DNA from: Pachyseris speciosa | Lineage: Eukaryota > Cnidaria > Anthozoa > Scleractinia > Pachyseridae | Direction of reading: 5' to 3' | DNA: 64,000 nt | Assembly (NCBI GenBank): GCA_016490735.1 | Contig: JAEMWC010001480.1 | Location: 87,298 to 151,297 of the forward strand | Shown here: in pieces, positions 45,404 to 57,240 of the stretch | Layout: each line of letters starts with the position of its first letter | Numbering within the stretch: position 1 is the stretch's first letter | Position numbers and translations under genes: made by a program | The notes under the pieces: model-generated | The model's database searches: none | What the model was told of the DNA's origin: nothing | Seen by the model: only the letters and a program-made list of their open reading frames with translations

Positions 45404-46018
45404 CCTCTGAACTGGCGGGTGGCACGCCTCATACAGTTCAGTGTAACATACATGTAATCTCTCTTTCTCTCTATCTAGTTTAATTCCTCTGAACTGGCGG
45501 GTGGCACGCCTCATACAGTTCAGTGTAACATACATGTAATCTCTCTTTCTCTCTATCTAGTTTAATTCCTCTGAACTGGCGGGAGGCACGCCTCATACAG
45601 TTCAGTGTATCATACATGTAATCTCTCTTTCTCTCTCTCTAGTTTAACCCCTCTGCACTGGCGGGTGGCACGCCTCATACGGTTCAGTGTAACATACATG
45701 TAATCTCTCTCTCTCTATAGTTTAATTCCTCCCTACTAGCGGGTGGAACGCCTTATGTTGTCCAGTGTAGCATGCGTGTAATCTGTCTTTCTCTCTGTCT
45801 AGTTTAACCCTTCTGAACTGGCGGGGGGCACGCCTCGTACAGTTCAGTGTAACATAAAACATTAGTAATTTAATTCCTCTGAACTGGCGGGAGGCACGCC
45901 TCATACAGTTCAGTGTATCATACATGTAATCTCTCTTTCTCTCTCTCTAGTTTAACCCTTCTGAACTGGCGGGTGGCACTCCTCGTACAGTTCAGTGTAA
46001 CATAAAACATTAGTAACT
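45404..46018 (+). repeat. About 82-bp satellite array, eight units, each with a hairpin
   Basis: Units start near 45404, 45486, 45568, 45650, 45728, 45810, 45876 and 45957. Each has CTGAACTGGCGGG(T/A)GGCAC, then GCCTCATACAGTTCAG, then a CT-rich tract ending TCTAGTTTAA. CTGAACTG and CAGTTCAG in each unit are complementary, so every unit can fold into a stem. The minus-strand ORFs repeating CMRRA-R-Q-F-R are artefacts of the array. Confidence 0.93.
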
Positions 46019-46299
46019 CCAATTGTGAGTTATACCAGCAGCCGTTTGGAATGAAAATATAATTTTCCAGTGTTAATAAGAAACGATAAAGCTAAGGGAC
46101 GTAAATTATACAACTTCTGCGGCAACTGCAATAGAAAGGATACCTTTTTCATGCCGTTAAATGTTCAGTGGCGATGGACTGGCAAGCTCGGCCCTGAAAA
46201 GTTCACGGCCACTGACGTTTTTAGCGTTTTTCAGGTCGCTTTAGTACCAGCTCGTTTTTGCAAAGAAAACGTTAACATTTTGCAATAAAATACATATCT

Positions 46300-46927
46300 T
46301 TTGAAGATACAGTATTGTCTGCACTTGATTTATCGACAGACACTTTGTGGTCCAGCTTTTGTTCACTTTTTATAGACATTTTGTTGGGATTTTGTGTTCT
46401 GGCGTTTCATCCTGGTTTGTTTCCCTCTGTCTTTTACAGAGAAAATATGAAGATTTTGCTGAGATTTCATATGGTACTCCTTGTATATTTTACAAACATT
46501 ACACCCACTTTTTATTAACATTGTGTGCTTTTTATTTGTGTACATTTTATTAACATTTCATGCAGTTATTTTGGTTCGATTTTTACGAAGATTTTATGGA
46601 CATTTTATGTTCTTTATTTTACAGAGTTTTTTCCTAGAGTTTTTTTTACAGAGAATACCTTGAGATTTTACAAGGATTTTTACAAAGTTTATGAAATCTC
46701 TGTAAATTTTGCTTACAATTTACACAGAAAACATTGAGATTTCACAGACATTTAATGGGATCTGGACGCGTAAAATTCTGTCGAATCTACAGACATTTTA
46801 TAGGGTTCATAAAATCTCTGTAAGTGTGCACGTTTACAGACATTGCAATTTACAAAGGAAATGTATACATTTTACAGAGATTTGACAAACTTTTTTGAAG
46901 TCTGTAAATGGTTCAAGTTTTCCAGTG
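46300..46927. repeat. Right subterminal array of TTTACAGAGATTT-type words
   Basis: More than a dozen degenerate copies of TTTTACAGA(G/C)ATTTTAT(G)G occur in both orientations, densest at 46610-46910. They face the array at 33960-34330 and end at the CAGTG terminus of the CACTA-like element. Confidence 0.85.
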
Positions 46928-46930
46928 TTC

Positions 46931-47846
46931 TTTCTCGATATTGATGGGGGCACATGGCATGGGAATGTAAGGTCATTATCTGCAACCAGCGGCAACCATC
47001 TGTGAGCAATGTATTTCCAGGAAAATTAATAAGAAAAACAATGTTGTGGGAAGAAAGCAATTTTCACTATTAAAAATAAGTGTATCCCAGTATGGATGTC
47101 ATGGGAATATCTGTTTCCATGGTCATCGGTATTTCACAACAGTTTGCTGTTAAATATAAATGACTAGAAAAGGCGCAAAGCCTTATCACGATAGTTGACA
47201 TATATTGAGTACTTTGAGGATAATCGTAATATAGACAACTTTTTTTATATCACTTGTGAATTACGTTATAAGCACTGGGCCCTAAGTAAAACCCCATGAA
47301 TTGGGTAAAAAAAATACAAAATCGTGTGCTAAAATATTATCAAAACCCAAACCAAGTGACGACATAATTCATTCAGACATAATTCATTCAGAACTGTGAC
47401 ATCTTGTTTTTACTGCAATGTTTCAGAAGAGTCTTTCGGGATCGGTTTTTAAAACAATTAGTTTAGACGACGTTACAGCCGCGTCCTAAGCCATTTTCAA
47501 TTTTGCCAACAGTCATATCTAAACATTGTCTACTGTTGATGGTAACAAAAAGGCTTGCATCCCAAACTTGAAAACTACTTATTTACTTTATAAATAAACC
47601 ACTTATAAACAGACTCTGTTTGTAAGTGGATTTGGACACCCACTGATCGTCTGAAACCGCGGCCCATTAGTTCAACGTTGTTTAAATAACTGGCCCTCAG
47701 TTTAAAGACGTTTAACTTAAGGTATGATTATTAAAAATCAGGGAAAAGAACTTTTCGCTTTTCCTGACTGACGGGCGTTGATTAAAAAAAACCCTTATTT
47801 TGCTAAGTGTTCACTAAAATTCAGTCGCGTTTTGTAATTCTTACAG
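46931..47846. other. Remainder of the 14-kb intron, nothing recognised
   Basis: AT-rich, short ORFs only. Confidence 0.5.
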
Positions 47847-47918
47847 CCTTTTGAACGACAACAGCCTCACGCAGTTAAACGAGAGTGTGTTTCATAACTT
47901 GACGAATCTGACGTACTT
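47847..47918 (+). CDS. LRR-GPCR exon 11 (LRR)
   Basis: 72 bp between TTCTTACAG and GTAAGT. It encodes LLNDNSLTQLNESVF and HNLTNLTYL, with three N-x-S/T sequons. It is the first repeat with the F-x-x-L form (Leu after Phe) that dominates the downstream set. Confidence 0.92.
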
Positions 47919-48213
47919 GTAAGTTATAACGTAATTTGCTCTGAAGTAATATACACTTTAGTTTCTGCTCTATTGCCAAGACATGCATTGTATGAAGTTG
48001 CAAACAATCGGACGGTTTTATCAGGGCGTGCTTTTAAATTAAAATCATTAGCTTGATTCCAAAGGCAGAAAGAAAAGCTCAGTGAAAGGGTTTGCGTGCC
48101 CCTTAATAACCAAACAGACGATTGCAAAATAAATAAACAAACACCATAATTCTTGCTGGCAGTTACGACCATACTTCTCAAGCCTCATTTGTATAAAACA
48201 CCTGAAGGCGCCA

Positions 48214-48841
48214 TAAGGGGGACTAACTTAACTACCAAATGAGCTAACATTGTTGCTATGGAAAGTTCCCGACGCTCATATCTTGGAAACCCTAACTTGC
48301 ACAGGCAAGCTGTTTGGCTATGTTTTTACAATCAAAAAGGTTTACAAGATTTTCGACTCACAACCATATTTGGTAAGTCACGTGACCAGAACAGGAAAAG
48401 GCCTAAAACTCGAGTGGCGTACACTTCTTGATATCGAAAATGGTGCCAATGGTTAACAATCGCCAAGGTGCAAAACTCTACGTATCGATGTTTGAAAATT
48501 CGCATTTTTCTGAGATTTATGACGTCATAAGCACGCAAATTCATACCATTTCGTCATTATCATTGCAGTTATGTACGTTAACAACAATTGCTTACCTAGG
48601 CTTGTAAAGAAGGCTGGAATATCTCCGATTGGCAAAAAAAATCGGAACTTCACATAATTTTCTCCAAGTTTTAGGGATTTTTCTCTCTAAGGCGCGGTTG
48701 GGGTCTGGGGCAAGTTACGCATGCGCAATAGCAATTTATTAATTTTACATGTTCACCTCTTCGCACGTTTCTTTTACAAATACAGTCCGCAAAAATCCCT
48801 TGGCAACAACGCTAAGTCTGTAGTTAAGTTAGTCCCCCTTA
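48214..48841. mobile_element. 628-bp element with TAAGGGGGACTAACTTAACT ends
   Basis: TAAGGGGGACTAACTTAACT is mirrored by AGTTAAGTTAGTCCCCCTTA at the other end. The interior includes ATATTTGGTAAGTCACGTGA, which resembles sequence near 11260 in the first large intron, so a related copy lies there. No transposase frame. Confidence 0.8.
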
Positions 48842-49033
48842 ATCCACTAAGAATTTGGAAAATTTTGTATCCTTATATTGTTGCAGTACTGATTCTATAC
48901 CTTGCTCTAGTTACTTTTTTAAGAAAGTTATAAAAAAAGTCTCAAACAACATTACAATCCGAATGATCTACTGGGATCTTAAATACTCCCAAGTTCAATT
49001 GAATACAGCTTAATGGCTTAATGGCTTTTGTAG

Positions 49034-49105
49034 GTATTTGCAATACAACAAATTGAGAGATCTGCCCAGGAATGTCTTCAGCAGAAATACACAACTAAAG
49101 AGACT
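49034..49105 (+). CDS. LRR-GPCR exon 12 (LRR)
   Basis: 72 bp between TTTTGTAG and GTAAGG. It encodes YLQYNKLRDLPRNVF and SRNTQLKRL. It has the Asn-type second half seen in the upstream exons. Confidence 0.9.
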
Positions 49106-49246
49106 GTAAGGAGAAAGTGTTATTAGTTAAGAATACAGTTATTTAATGTTTGTTTATTATATAGTGCTAAATTGTAAAGATTGTCAATCTCTAAATTTGT
49201 TACGTGTTTAACCTCACTTTTTCCGATATCTTGCTATTTGGTGCAG

Positions 49247-49318
49247 GCGCTTAAACAACAACAATCTAACGGAGTTGAATGAAAGTCTGTTTCGAGGCCT
49301 GAAGGAATTGGATGATCT
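49247..49318 (+). CDS. LRR-GPCR exon 13 (LRR)
   Basis: 72 bp between TTGGTGCAG and GTGAGT. It encodes RLNNNNLTELNESLF and RGLKELDDL, with sequons N-L-T and N-E-S. Only a 141-bp intron separates it from exon 12. Confidence 0.92.
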
Positions 49319-49917
49319 GTGAGTGGATAGAATTTGCATCATAACAGAATAACCACTTGTCCACAATAGATAATATGCAGCTATGGCATGTCTCCAAAAA
49401 ACACTCACACACTTAATTTGATGTATCACATATACACCGTCTTAAGCTTATGGGCACAAAAATGAATACACTTTTATAGTTCTTCGTTATCTAGGTAAGA
49501 CATAAAACTAACCGATTTGATTTCGGCGTGTCAAATATTTGCAATGTATAATACAGATATATTGGGGTCGGCTGGCCCCTGCAGAGATGGAAAGAACATG
49601 TTATAGTTAGACATTTCTTATTAACTGTATCACACACGGGTTTATTACGAACCAGCAAAATGACTAGCTCCCAGGTGGCTTGTTAACTCAGTTGTCAGAG
49701 CACAGAACTGCGACGATCAATCACATATTCATTCGGTGTGTCTTGGAAAGCGCACTCAGTGAACCCAGTCGAGTGTTTCTGCACAAAAACAACATGCAAG
49801 GCTAGTAAACATAGATGAGTTACTCTTAATGAGCTGTCGTTTTTTTATTGAGATTCTCTTGAAAACTGGAAACATCAATATACTTATTTTAACTTATTAT
49901 TTCATGTTTTTATCTAG

Positions 49918-49989
49918 GTGGTTATTCCGCAACAATATTACTGTCCTTCACCCAAAAGTGTTCGCAGATCTGACAAAATTGGATGAACT
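49918..49989 (+). CDS. LRR-GPCR exon 14 (LRR)
   Basis: 72 bp between TTTTATCTAG and GTGAGT. It encodes WLFRNNITVLHPKVF and ADLTKLDEL, with sequon N-I-T. Confidence 0.92.
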
Positions 49990-50573
49990 GTGAGTTCTCT
50001 CCCACATGCTTTTTTATTCTATATTTTTAACTGCAAGATTACATTTGAAGTGAACGGTTCTAGGCCTTGACCAAGTCAGAGTGGATGCCATCCGTCATAT
50101 ATATGTTGCTGTATTGGGAAAGAATTCAATTCGCAAAAGGTTAATCTAGAAGTATGTCCAACTTTGAAATTGGGCAATTTCATAAATTGAAACAAGTGTA
50201 ACTGACATGTTTACTGCGTATCTGCCTTGTGAAGGAGACTACCCTGACGGTTTTTTGTTTTACGAAACTACAAAAAACACGATCTTAGTTATTAGTATCT
50301 TTATTATGTATTCTTTCCATGTTCACGCTAAGTGTCAAGCAATGGTCGTGATCAATTAAACCATAATATATTATGGTGAACTTTGTTGTGGAGTGCGCTT
50401 TTTGTCTTTGAATAGATGGAAGACACAATCTCCTCCCTATCATCTCTCGATAAAAATGCAAGAAACAGTTCTTGTTTTTGGGAGAAAAATAATTCCTGCC
50501 TTTTGTATCCTGATTGCTAGTTTGACATGGCCGCCAGTCTCTTAATTTAGTTTTATGTTGTCTGTGTCTACAG

Positions 50574-50645
50574 GGATTTATCGAACAATAACGTGAAATG
50601 CTTACCAGAAGGAGTTTTTGATAGCCTGACTAACCTCACGTTTCT
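50574..50645 (+). CDS. LRR-GPCR exon 15 (LRR)
   Basis: 72 bp between GTGTCTACAG and GTAAGT. It encodes DLSNNNVKCLPEGVF and DSLTNLTFL, a textbook repeat with one Cys at a normally variable position. Confidence 0.93.
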
Positions 50646-51433
50646 GTAAGTAGGAGTGAAGACGTTATTAAGCAAAGAAGATCACCGTCGCCCCCACCTA
50701 CCCCAGCCCTAAGTGGAAAAGAAGATAGCAAAATAAACAAAGTCCTAAAGGGAGTCCGATAAGAAACAAAAGGCTGAATTTCTGTTTAGACTTAAATTTC
50801 CGCAGATTTGATTTAACTTTCAAGGTATCACCCACCACCCCATATATGTAGAAAAGAGCAAGGAATAGTGGTTATGACCGTCAGACACAGGCCACAGCTC
50901 TAACCACTGAGATGATGCTGATAAATAAAGGAGGCAAATTTTAAAAGATTGGTTATGATTAAGAAAAATGCAACCGACATAATGTAAGTCACTGTCTCAG
51001 GAAAACAAAAACTAAATCTGAGTTATCAAGCGGAGTCGATTTAATAAACTTCAGTGCAACCGGATCTGATGCTCTGACTAATGAGTTACTTCTCTTAGTT
51101 CATATTATGTGAGCCTTATTCTGTACACATTTTGAACGAGACAAAGCCTTCTGTCTTTCCTGGGTAAATATTATTTTATACACTCGTTGTTAATTCTTCA
51201 CTGCATTCTTGAGACTCATTTCATAAAAGTAGCAAAACAGCCTTAAACAATTGGCATTTTATGCCATATCCTAAGTTGATGTAACCGTAAAGTCCACAAT
51301 AAGCATATCCAAAGTAGAAAGTGTAATCACTGTCGATAGCCTAAGCTTTTATATATGGTTATGTACCAGGTTGATAAAGTGTATGTTTCACCATTTCGAT
51401 GCTACCATCTTGACTGATATTGTCCTTTTTCAG
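50646..51433. other. Intron, nothing recognised
   Basis: No repeat or exon that I can name. Confidence 0.5.
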
Positions 51434-51505
51434 GTTTCTGGCCCATAACAGACTGGAAGATTTCTCGGCGGTCATCTTTAGAAACTTGACGAAGCTGAGG
51501 ATACT
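51434..51505 (+). CDS. LRR-GPCR exon 16 (LRR)
   Basis: 72 bp between CCTTTTTCAG and GTAAGT. It encodes FLAHNRLEDFSAVIF and RNLTKLRIL. Phe replaces Leu in the L-P position and N-L-T is a sequon. Confidence 0.92.
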
Positions 51506-52142
51506 GTAAGTAAACTTTATTTGTGGTTATAAAAAGAAAAGGAAACAAAAAAAAAAGATGATGATATTATATGAAATATATTGTGTACTAGCTAGATTAT
51601 AATTACTTAGGGTACCGTAATCACAACAGTAGAAAAAGTAAGGTGTTACTTATTTTTAACCGTTCCAAGTGCTGTATTTACCAAGGTCATTATTCCTAAT
51701 TGTAATCCCTGAACCTGGATTGGGATATTATAGGTTTTGTAGTTAATGCTCAAAACGTTGTTCCGACAAACAAATAAACAAAAGAAACATCGCAAAATAA
51801 ATATATATACAATTCCAAACAATGTAGAACTGCAAGAGGAAGCACATACTTATCGGAATAACATTTCTCGGCAGTGAGAATGGTTACGTTCATTTCATTT
51901 TTACTGAGATTATCACAATACAATACTCCTATCCACGGAAATCATTTTCAAAACTTAAGATGATTATGTTAAAAATTTAAGCCACTAACTATGCCAAGTG
52001 TCAAAGTAGCTTTGGGGAATTTTAGCGCCCGTTGTATGTCATATTTCATAATTTCCTTCGGCTAAAAGGGGAAAGTTCACAGCAAAGCAACGACGCAGTG
52101 TACAAATATTATATTAAAATTTCATTTTGTGCAATCTACCAG
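51506..52142. other. Intron, nothing recognised
   Basis: No repeat or exon that I can name. Confidence 0.5.
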
Positions 52143-52214
52143 GAAATTGGAGAAGAACAGGATAACGAAGCTCCATCGTGATCATTTCAAGGGCCTAGCA
52201 GAGTTGTATGATCT
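52143..52214 (+). CDS. LRR-GPCR exon 17 (LRR)
   Basis: 72 bp between CTACCAG and GTAAGT. It encodes KLEKNRITKLHRDHF and KGLAELYDL. Confidence 0.9.
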
Positions 52215-52805
52215 GTAAGTTGGATAATAATACTTACAACCAGGAAGGTCCACCATATTACCACTAAACATACCTTTCCACTGACTATATTTGTTCTTTG
52301 ATCCGCCAACATTCAACAGTAAACCTGTGACAAGGGATCAAGCAAATAAACATCTGAAGCATGTTTTCTTGCCACTATCTGGAAACATATATTGTTTGAG
52401 ATCCTTTGTCTACCTTGAACACCAGTTTAAAAAGATTTATCAGACTTAGAAAAAGGGAGGGCTTAAGTACTTAAGATCCTATTCATCCTAAAATCGGATT
52501 TCTTGGTTGTGATGTACTTAGCACAAGAAAGTGGCGAAATTGCATCACCACTGTTTAACCTCTGGTAACTTCAGCATAGCTTATAATCAAGTTTACTTGT
52601 CTTAATTTATAATTACTTTGATATTCCGATAACCTCTCGCTAATATTTATTATCATTTTATGACTAGTATCTTGTAATCCTTAAACGAAACGGGTGGCTA
52701 CACGCGAATGTCTGCCTTTAGCGAGTGACAATCACTTTTATGATAAAGGAGATCGACTTTCTGTAAGCTTGTTGGTTATTTACAGTGTTGGTTTTTGTGA
52801 TTTAG
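52215..52805. other. Intron, nothing recognised
   Basis: No repeat or exon that I can name. Confidence 0.5.
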
Positions 52806-52877
52806 GTATTTGCAGGGGAATTCGATCGAGGTACTCACTGAAGGAATATTTGATGGATTAAACAAGCTTTTGTCCGT
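52806..52877 (+). CDS. LRR-GPCR exon 18 (LRR)
   Basis: 72 bp between GTGATTTAG and GTAAGT. It encodes YLQGNSIEVLTEGIF and DGLNKLLSV. The last split codon is GT+T (Val) with the next exon. Confidence 0.92.
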
Positions 52878-53414
52878 GTAAGTAAAATAATATGTGGATA
52901 TAAAATCAGTTAGGATAATAAATTGAGGATTTTCGATAGTTTGAACCAAAAAAAGTGTTTTAATAGTGATGATTTAGTGAAAGAAATGGAAAATAGATCA
53001 GTGGTCTGTTAGAATGTTTAAGGTAATTCCCTTGAAAAGGATGTAGTATAAAGATTTTCTTTCAAACTTGACACAATTGATATTCATGAGTAGGACGTGG
53101 CAATAAAAAGATGGTGTCCCTGTTCTTTTTTTCGCCCTGCATGTCCGTTATTCTAAGTGTTTTTTTACGGGGTTGAGCGAGAAATGTGCGACCCTTTGTC
53201 ATCGCAAAAAAGTGTTATTATGTAGCAATAACTATGAATATTAGTAAAACATAGAGCCCAATTGTTTGTCTGGGTTATAATCTTTCAGTATTGTGATTCC
53301 AAATTGGCCGATGTTGCAAATAATGTAAGGAAATTGAACTACTATGTCATACTCTTCCCTGGCTTCAAATACAGAGTTTCACGTCAATTATATATAAACA
53401 ATCCAACTTCTGCT

Positions 53415-53896
53415 GAGGCCCTGTTGGGGGGGGGGGGGGGGTCTTTACGTCCCCAGTCTTTATTTCAAACATTTACATGACGGAAGTTTGGAAGGGCCGC
53501 ATGTCGCTGTCGGAATTTCATGCAGTGACACTGGTGTCGATGTCGTAATTACGGAAAGTTCGGAACGTTTATGAGTTCGTTCCTCAAACAAAAATGCGTT
53601 GTCGTAATTCAGGGGTCGTAATTCGGTGTGTTTCCATACAGAGGACTGACATATAACGATTGACTTTCTGAAAATACAAACTTATTCTCGCAATTCTCCT
53701 CTGCCGGGATTACCCCAATGCCATCAAGTCGCTGTCTTTTTTAAAATCGCCAAAATCGATCCCAATTTTGCTCAGTTTATTTTTGTCGCTGTCGCCATTT
53801 CACGGGATCGCTCTTGTCATTAAACGTCATTACACTTCCTTCATGTCGCCGTTTCAGAGCCGTGTCGCCTCTCTTAATTTACCCTTACAGGGTCTC
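53415..53896. mobile_element. 482-bp MITE related to 9548-9748 (GAGGCCCTG ends)
   Basis: The left end GAGGCCCTGTTGGGG and the right end CCCTTACAGGGTCTC are imperfect inverted repeats. The outside six bases are TCTGCT and TCTACT, a one-mismatch 6-bp duplication. The interior repeats GTCG many times (ATGTCGCTGTCGGAATTTCA, GTCGTAATT), as in the copy at 9.5 kb. A 14-base G-run follows the left end. Confidence 0.7.
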
Positions 53897-55194
53897 TCTA
53901 CTATTAAACTTTTTTTCTCCTTAAGATATGTTTTTCGTGTGCCTATTACGAGTAAATATAAAAATAAGGATTGTCACCGTTCTCTTTTCCTTGCAACAGG
54001 ACGACAAAGGGAAAATGTCGGGTGAAAAAGCTCAATGTCAAGGAAAATATACGTCATGTTTCTAATGTGCGCGAGCACGAGCGTGCGCATTCTCGACTCC
54101 AGAGCTCTTCCATTCTGCGGATGTCTGACGGACTTGACGGCGGGAAGAGCTCTGGGAAACTGTACGCAAGCGTAGCCAAAATCTAGCTATTGAGGTCGCA
54201 CAGTGCATGCTTGAGGTCTCAAACCAAAATGAAGTCGCTCTTATAGAGCATATTAGCTGCATATTAGTTCATCAGAAACAGAGCCGATACTTTTTAATTT
54301 CAGTTTCACTTTCTCCGGTCAGCATCAAATAAACTTCATCTTCAAAGCGTCCCCGTGAATGAAAATCAAGCGAAAAAAATCGAAATAAAAAGTGGAAGAG
54401 CTGCCAGTTTTGTATAACTGTACTACTTAAATAAGAATTAGGCAGACGTCCTCAGTATCGCTTCGCTGAAAGAGAATATCTCTTTTCTTGATACAGTGTG
54501 TGTTCATAATGAAGAGAACTTAATCGTTAATTTAAGTTATCACGTGCTCCTCGCACAGTGACAAGAAGCGCCGCGTAATTTAATTGAGTGTGTAGTGCCT
54601 CAGCACAGGTTGCAAATTTTCACAAGTCATTTATGTAGATCTATGTCACAGCGAGGAGTTAAAGCCTGGAAATTAAGGTTCCCGTAGTACCAGACTTGCT
54701 GCATCAGCAAAAACTAGGTAAAAGACGTCGTATCACACTTCAAAAGTCGATCTTTGTGGTTTTGCGGCCTTAAGAAAACCGGAAAGCCTCGAATTCATGT
54801 AACGTCTCGAATGCGTGTTTACCCGCGGAATCTGCAAAACGATTGCAGGTATTTGTCCGAATGATTTCAGACGTTTGCTGCTTCTCAAAGAACTAAATAG
54901 GAGAACGGCAACCTTGATGAAGTAAGAGATTTCCTTCGCGTCATGGCAGTTATTGAAAGCTTGTTGACAGAAATCACCTATCCTAGCTACAACTACCACT
55001 CTTTAAGGAACTTAATTTGATTTTGTTTTCCAAAAATAATGGCAGCAGTCAGATATCTGGAAGAATGGAGTTACATTCACTGATTTCAAATTCAGGTTGT
55101 CATAGCTGAAAACGGTTTGTGCAAATAACTGAAAGGAACACGAAATCCGCTCGAATGCCTTTCAAGAATTATAGTTTTGCCTAAACGAACACGC
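53897..55194. other. Intron stretch, no gene recognised
   Basis: Short ORFs only. The sequence GCTCTTCC...GGAAGAGCTC near 54100-54150 forms a small hairpin. Nothing else identifiable. Confidence 0.4.
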
Positions 55195-55320
55195 CCTTAA
55201 CACTGAAAGAATTATCTAACGTGGAAGAATATCACCCGATACTTAGTCGGCGAGTTGGCTAAAAACAGGTGATATTCCACAAGATTCAGCGAGGCAATTG
55301 GTTTATCACTAAGCACATTG
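55195..55320. repeat. Foldback fragment related to the MITE at 29.87 kb
   Basis: GAATATCACCCGATACTTAG and AGGTGATATTC face each other, with TCGGCGAGTTGGCTAAAAAC between, as in the units at 29.9 and 30.8 kb. Confidence 0.55.
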
Positions 55321-56794
55321 ACAGCAAAGCACATTTTTCCACGATTTATAGGAAATTACAAAATGTCTCAGGATATTTCAAGAATACGCACGACGAGTAT
55401 TGACTGCCGTATGACCATGTTTGGAAAGTTCTGCAATATGTCGAATAATAATCGTTCTTTAGATGTTCTGCTCTTCTACAGCTGTATTGATCTAATGCAT
55501 CAATGGATGAATCAATAAAAAAAATTGATGGTCGTTATTTATCCTAGGAAGTACTTATAGCACACAAAGCCCAGTGGGTCCGAGGAAATACATGACACAA
55601 ATAGTTACTCGGCGGGAAGTCGGCCGAATCTTAATATGCGCTTGGTTCTTCGTCGTTTTATTCTTCGTCTTTGTCGCGTTTCATCCACAAAGCTCACTTC
55701 CGGCGTTTCTGAGCAAGCGCGAGCTAAATCTAGCAGTACCTCTCGGAAGGCCTTGGGGACGAGGTTGCACAAAACAAGGCCACCGAATTCCGCCATGTTA
55801 ACATCACAAACACTAAAATGACGAGTCACCTTGTGTTTACGAGGTGTGAACAACTAATATGTAGACAGAAGTGTCAAAAGGATTGTTTGCAAGTTCAACA
55901 GCGAGACGAAAGGTTTTGACAAAGCCAAACTGAACTCCAGATGCAATATCTTAATCGTGCCCGTGGCTTCTACATACTAAACCGCTGTAATTTTAAGGGG
56001 TACATTTTGCTGAATAAGTCAAATACGGGATATCACACACTCCTGAGACTTTTACAGGTAGTTTATTTACTATTTTTGTACAATATCTCAATTTCTTGAC
56101 ATTATTTTTGAATGATAAGCGATTATATTTTTAAATTGCGTGACGTGAAATCCAGCTATAGAACTGGCTGCAGAAACCTTACTCTCTTTAGCAATGTCTC
56201 TGTTTCAAGTGACGTATTTCAGCAAAAAGTTTCACCCTGCTGAATATTTTTCTCCTCAGAGTTCACCGAGGTTGCAGTAACGTTTATGCCAAAAAATCCT
56301 GCACTCTGTAATGGTCTTAAGTGCAAGCTAGCTGACCTATACGAGGAAACAAACTCCTGGGATCAAAAGCAGTCAAAAGCCACTAATCAATCATTGTTAT
56401 TATAGGTCATCGTTTTCTACTTCTTAAGTCGGTTTTCTTTGCCGTCGTGTTTTGGGTAGGGTCATCGTTTTCTAGACATCCATAACACAAGCAGTGTGAC
56501 TGTACTTGAAGAATGCGTTGTATTAGAGAAGACAGTGCTACTATCTGCTCGTGATGAACATGATGCAATAGTGAAAATAAAATATGGAAAGGAATTAAGA
56601 TCTTGTTATTCTAACTTTGTCATAATATTACAACCGTGCAGGTGACACTGAGGTGAATCAGTGAAGAAGCAAATTGCAATTTCTATTTGCCTTTTGTGGG
56701 AAGGCCGAGTAAAGGCCAACATGGCCTCTTGTTCAAATAAACATAACAGGTTAAGAATCCCAGCTGGCAGGAGGCAGACCAGTTGGCTATTTAC
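55321..56794. other. Intron stretch, no gene recognised
   Basis: Several short overlapping ORFs (60-91 codons) on both strands without motifs. No LRR-type exon seen. Confidence 0.4.
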
Positions 56795-56882
56795 AAGCGT
56801 GGCCGAACTAGAGCGGGACCTCAACCCGTGGCCTCTGCATTGCAGTTCCATCGCTCTTACTTCTCGGCCACCCTGCCTCACC
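56795..56882 (-). ncRNA. tRNA-Leu-like SINE head (not a tRNA gene)
   Basis: The minus strand reads GGTGGCCGAGAAGTAAGAGC and later GGCCACGGGTTGAGGTCC. That is A-box and B-box spacing as in a type-II tRNA, with a degenerate B box. It is most likely a tRNA-derived SINE. Confidence 0.5.
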
Positions 56883-56994
56883 TGTTTTTAGCCACCTCGC
56901 TGACTAAGCATCAGGGAATATTCCTCCACACATAGTGAACGTGTACATTCCTCTTGTGGTAGCATTAACAACGCTAAATTACAAGAGGGGACAG

Positions 56995-57240
56995 TAAAGC
57001 TTGGTTTTCACTAGCGATGCAACCACAAGCGCAAGGATATGTAGCTTATGCCATGTGAAAACGAACGTCGTTTTCATACTCCGTAAGCAAACTCAAGCAA
57101 AAGCGCAAACACAAGAAAAGGAAAATTTTGATCCTTGCGCTTGTGATTGCGCTTATGCTTGCATTAAGCCCGTTTTCACGGTGAAGTAAGCGACCATGTG
57201 CCTGCGCTTGTGTTTGCGTTGCTAGTGAAAACCAGGCTTA
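56995..57240. mobile_element. 246-bp MITE with TGGTTTTCACTAGC ends
   Basis: TAAAGCTTGGTTTTCACTAG is mirrored by CTAGTGAAAACCAGGCTTA. The interior holds alternating CGCAAGC/GCGCTTG words that pair with each other (ACAAGCGCAAGG with CCTTGCGCTTGT). Confidence 0.85.

Larger units (their letters stand above)
33952..46927. mobile_element. 12,976-bp CACTA (EnSpm)-like element, TSD TTC, long subterminal repeat arrays
   Basis: The left end begins CACTGGAAAATCTGGACC and the right end, inverted, begins CACTGGAAAACTTGAACC; the two match at 24 of 27 terminal bases. TTC stands directly outside each end (33949-33951 and 46928-46930). Inside both ends lie arrays of degenerate TTTACAGAGATTT words in both orientations: about 370 bp on the left, about 600 bp on the right. 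CACTA elements are defined by CACTA/G ends, 2-3 bp target duplications and such subterminal repeats. I found no transposase frame, so it is non-autonomous or has a badly decayed core. It carries other elements and two satellite arrays. Confidence 0.8.

Noticed and set aside
45350..45925. Minus-strand ORFs repeating C-M-R-R-A motifs
   Set aside because: Product of the 82-bp satellite, whose unit length varies; the frame is not maintained.
46020..46072. A second CACTG terminus (ATTTTCCAGTG at about 46062-46072) as the end of the large element
   Set aside because: The bases after it (TTA) do not match the left TTC flank, whereas CAGTG at 46927 is followed by TTC and shares 24 of 27 terminal bases.
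49670..49760. Weak tRNA-like stretch (GGCTTGTTAACTCAGTTGTC)
   Set aside because: The A-box-like part is degenerate and no B box was found.
55574..55853. Overlapping ORFs on both strands (75-82 codons)
   Set aside because: GC-richer patch, but no conserved motif in any frame; possibly a repeat fragment.
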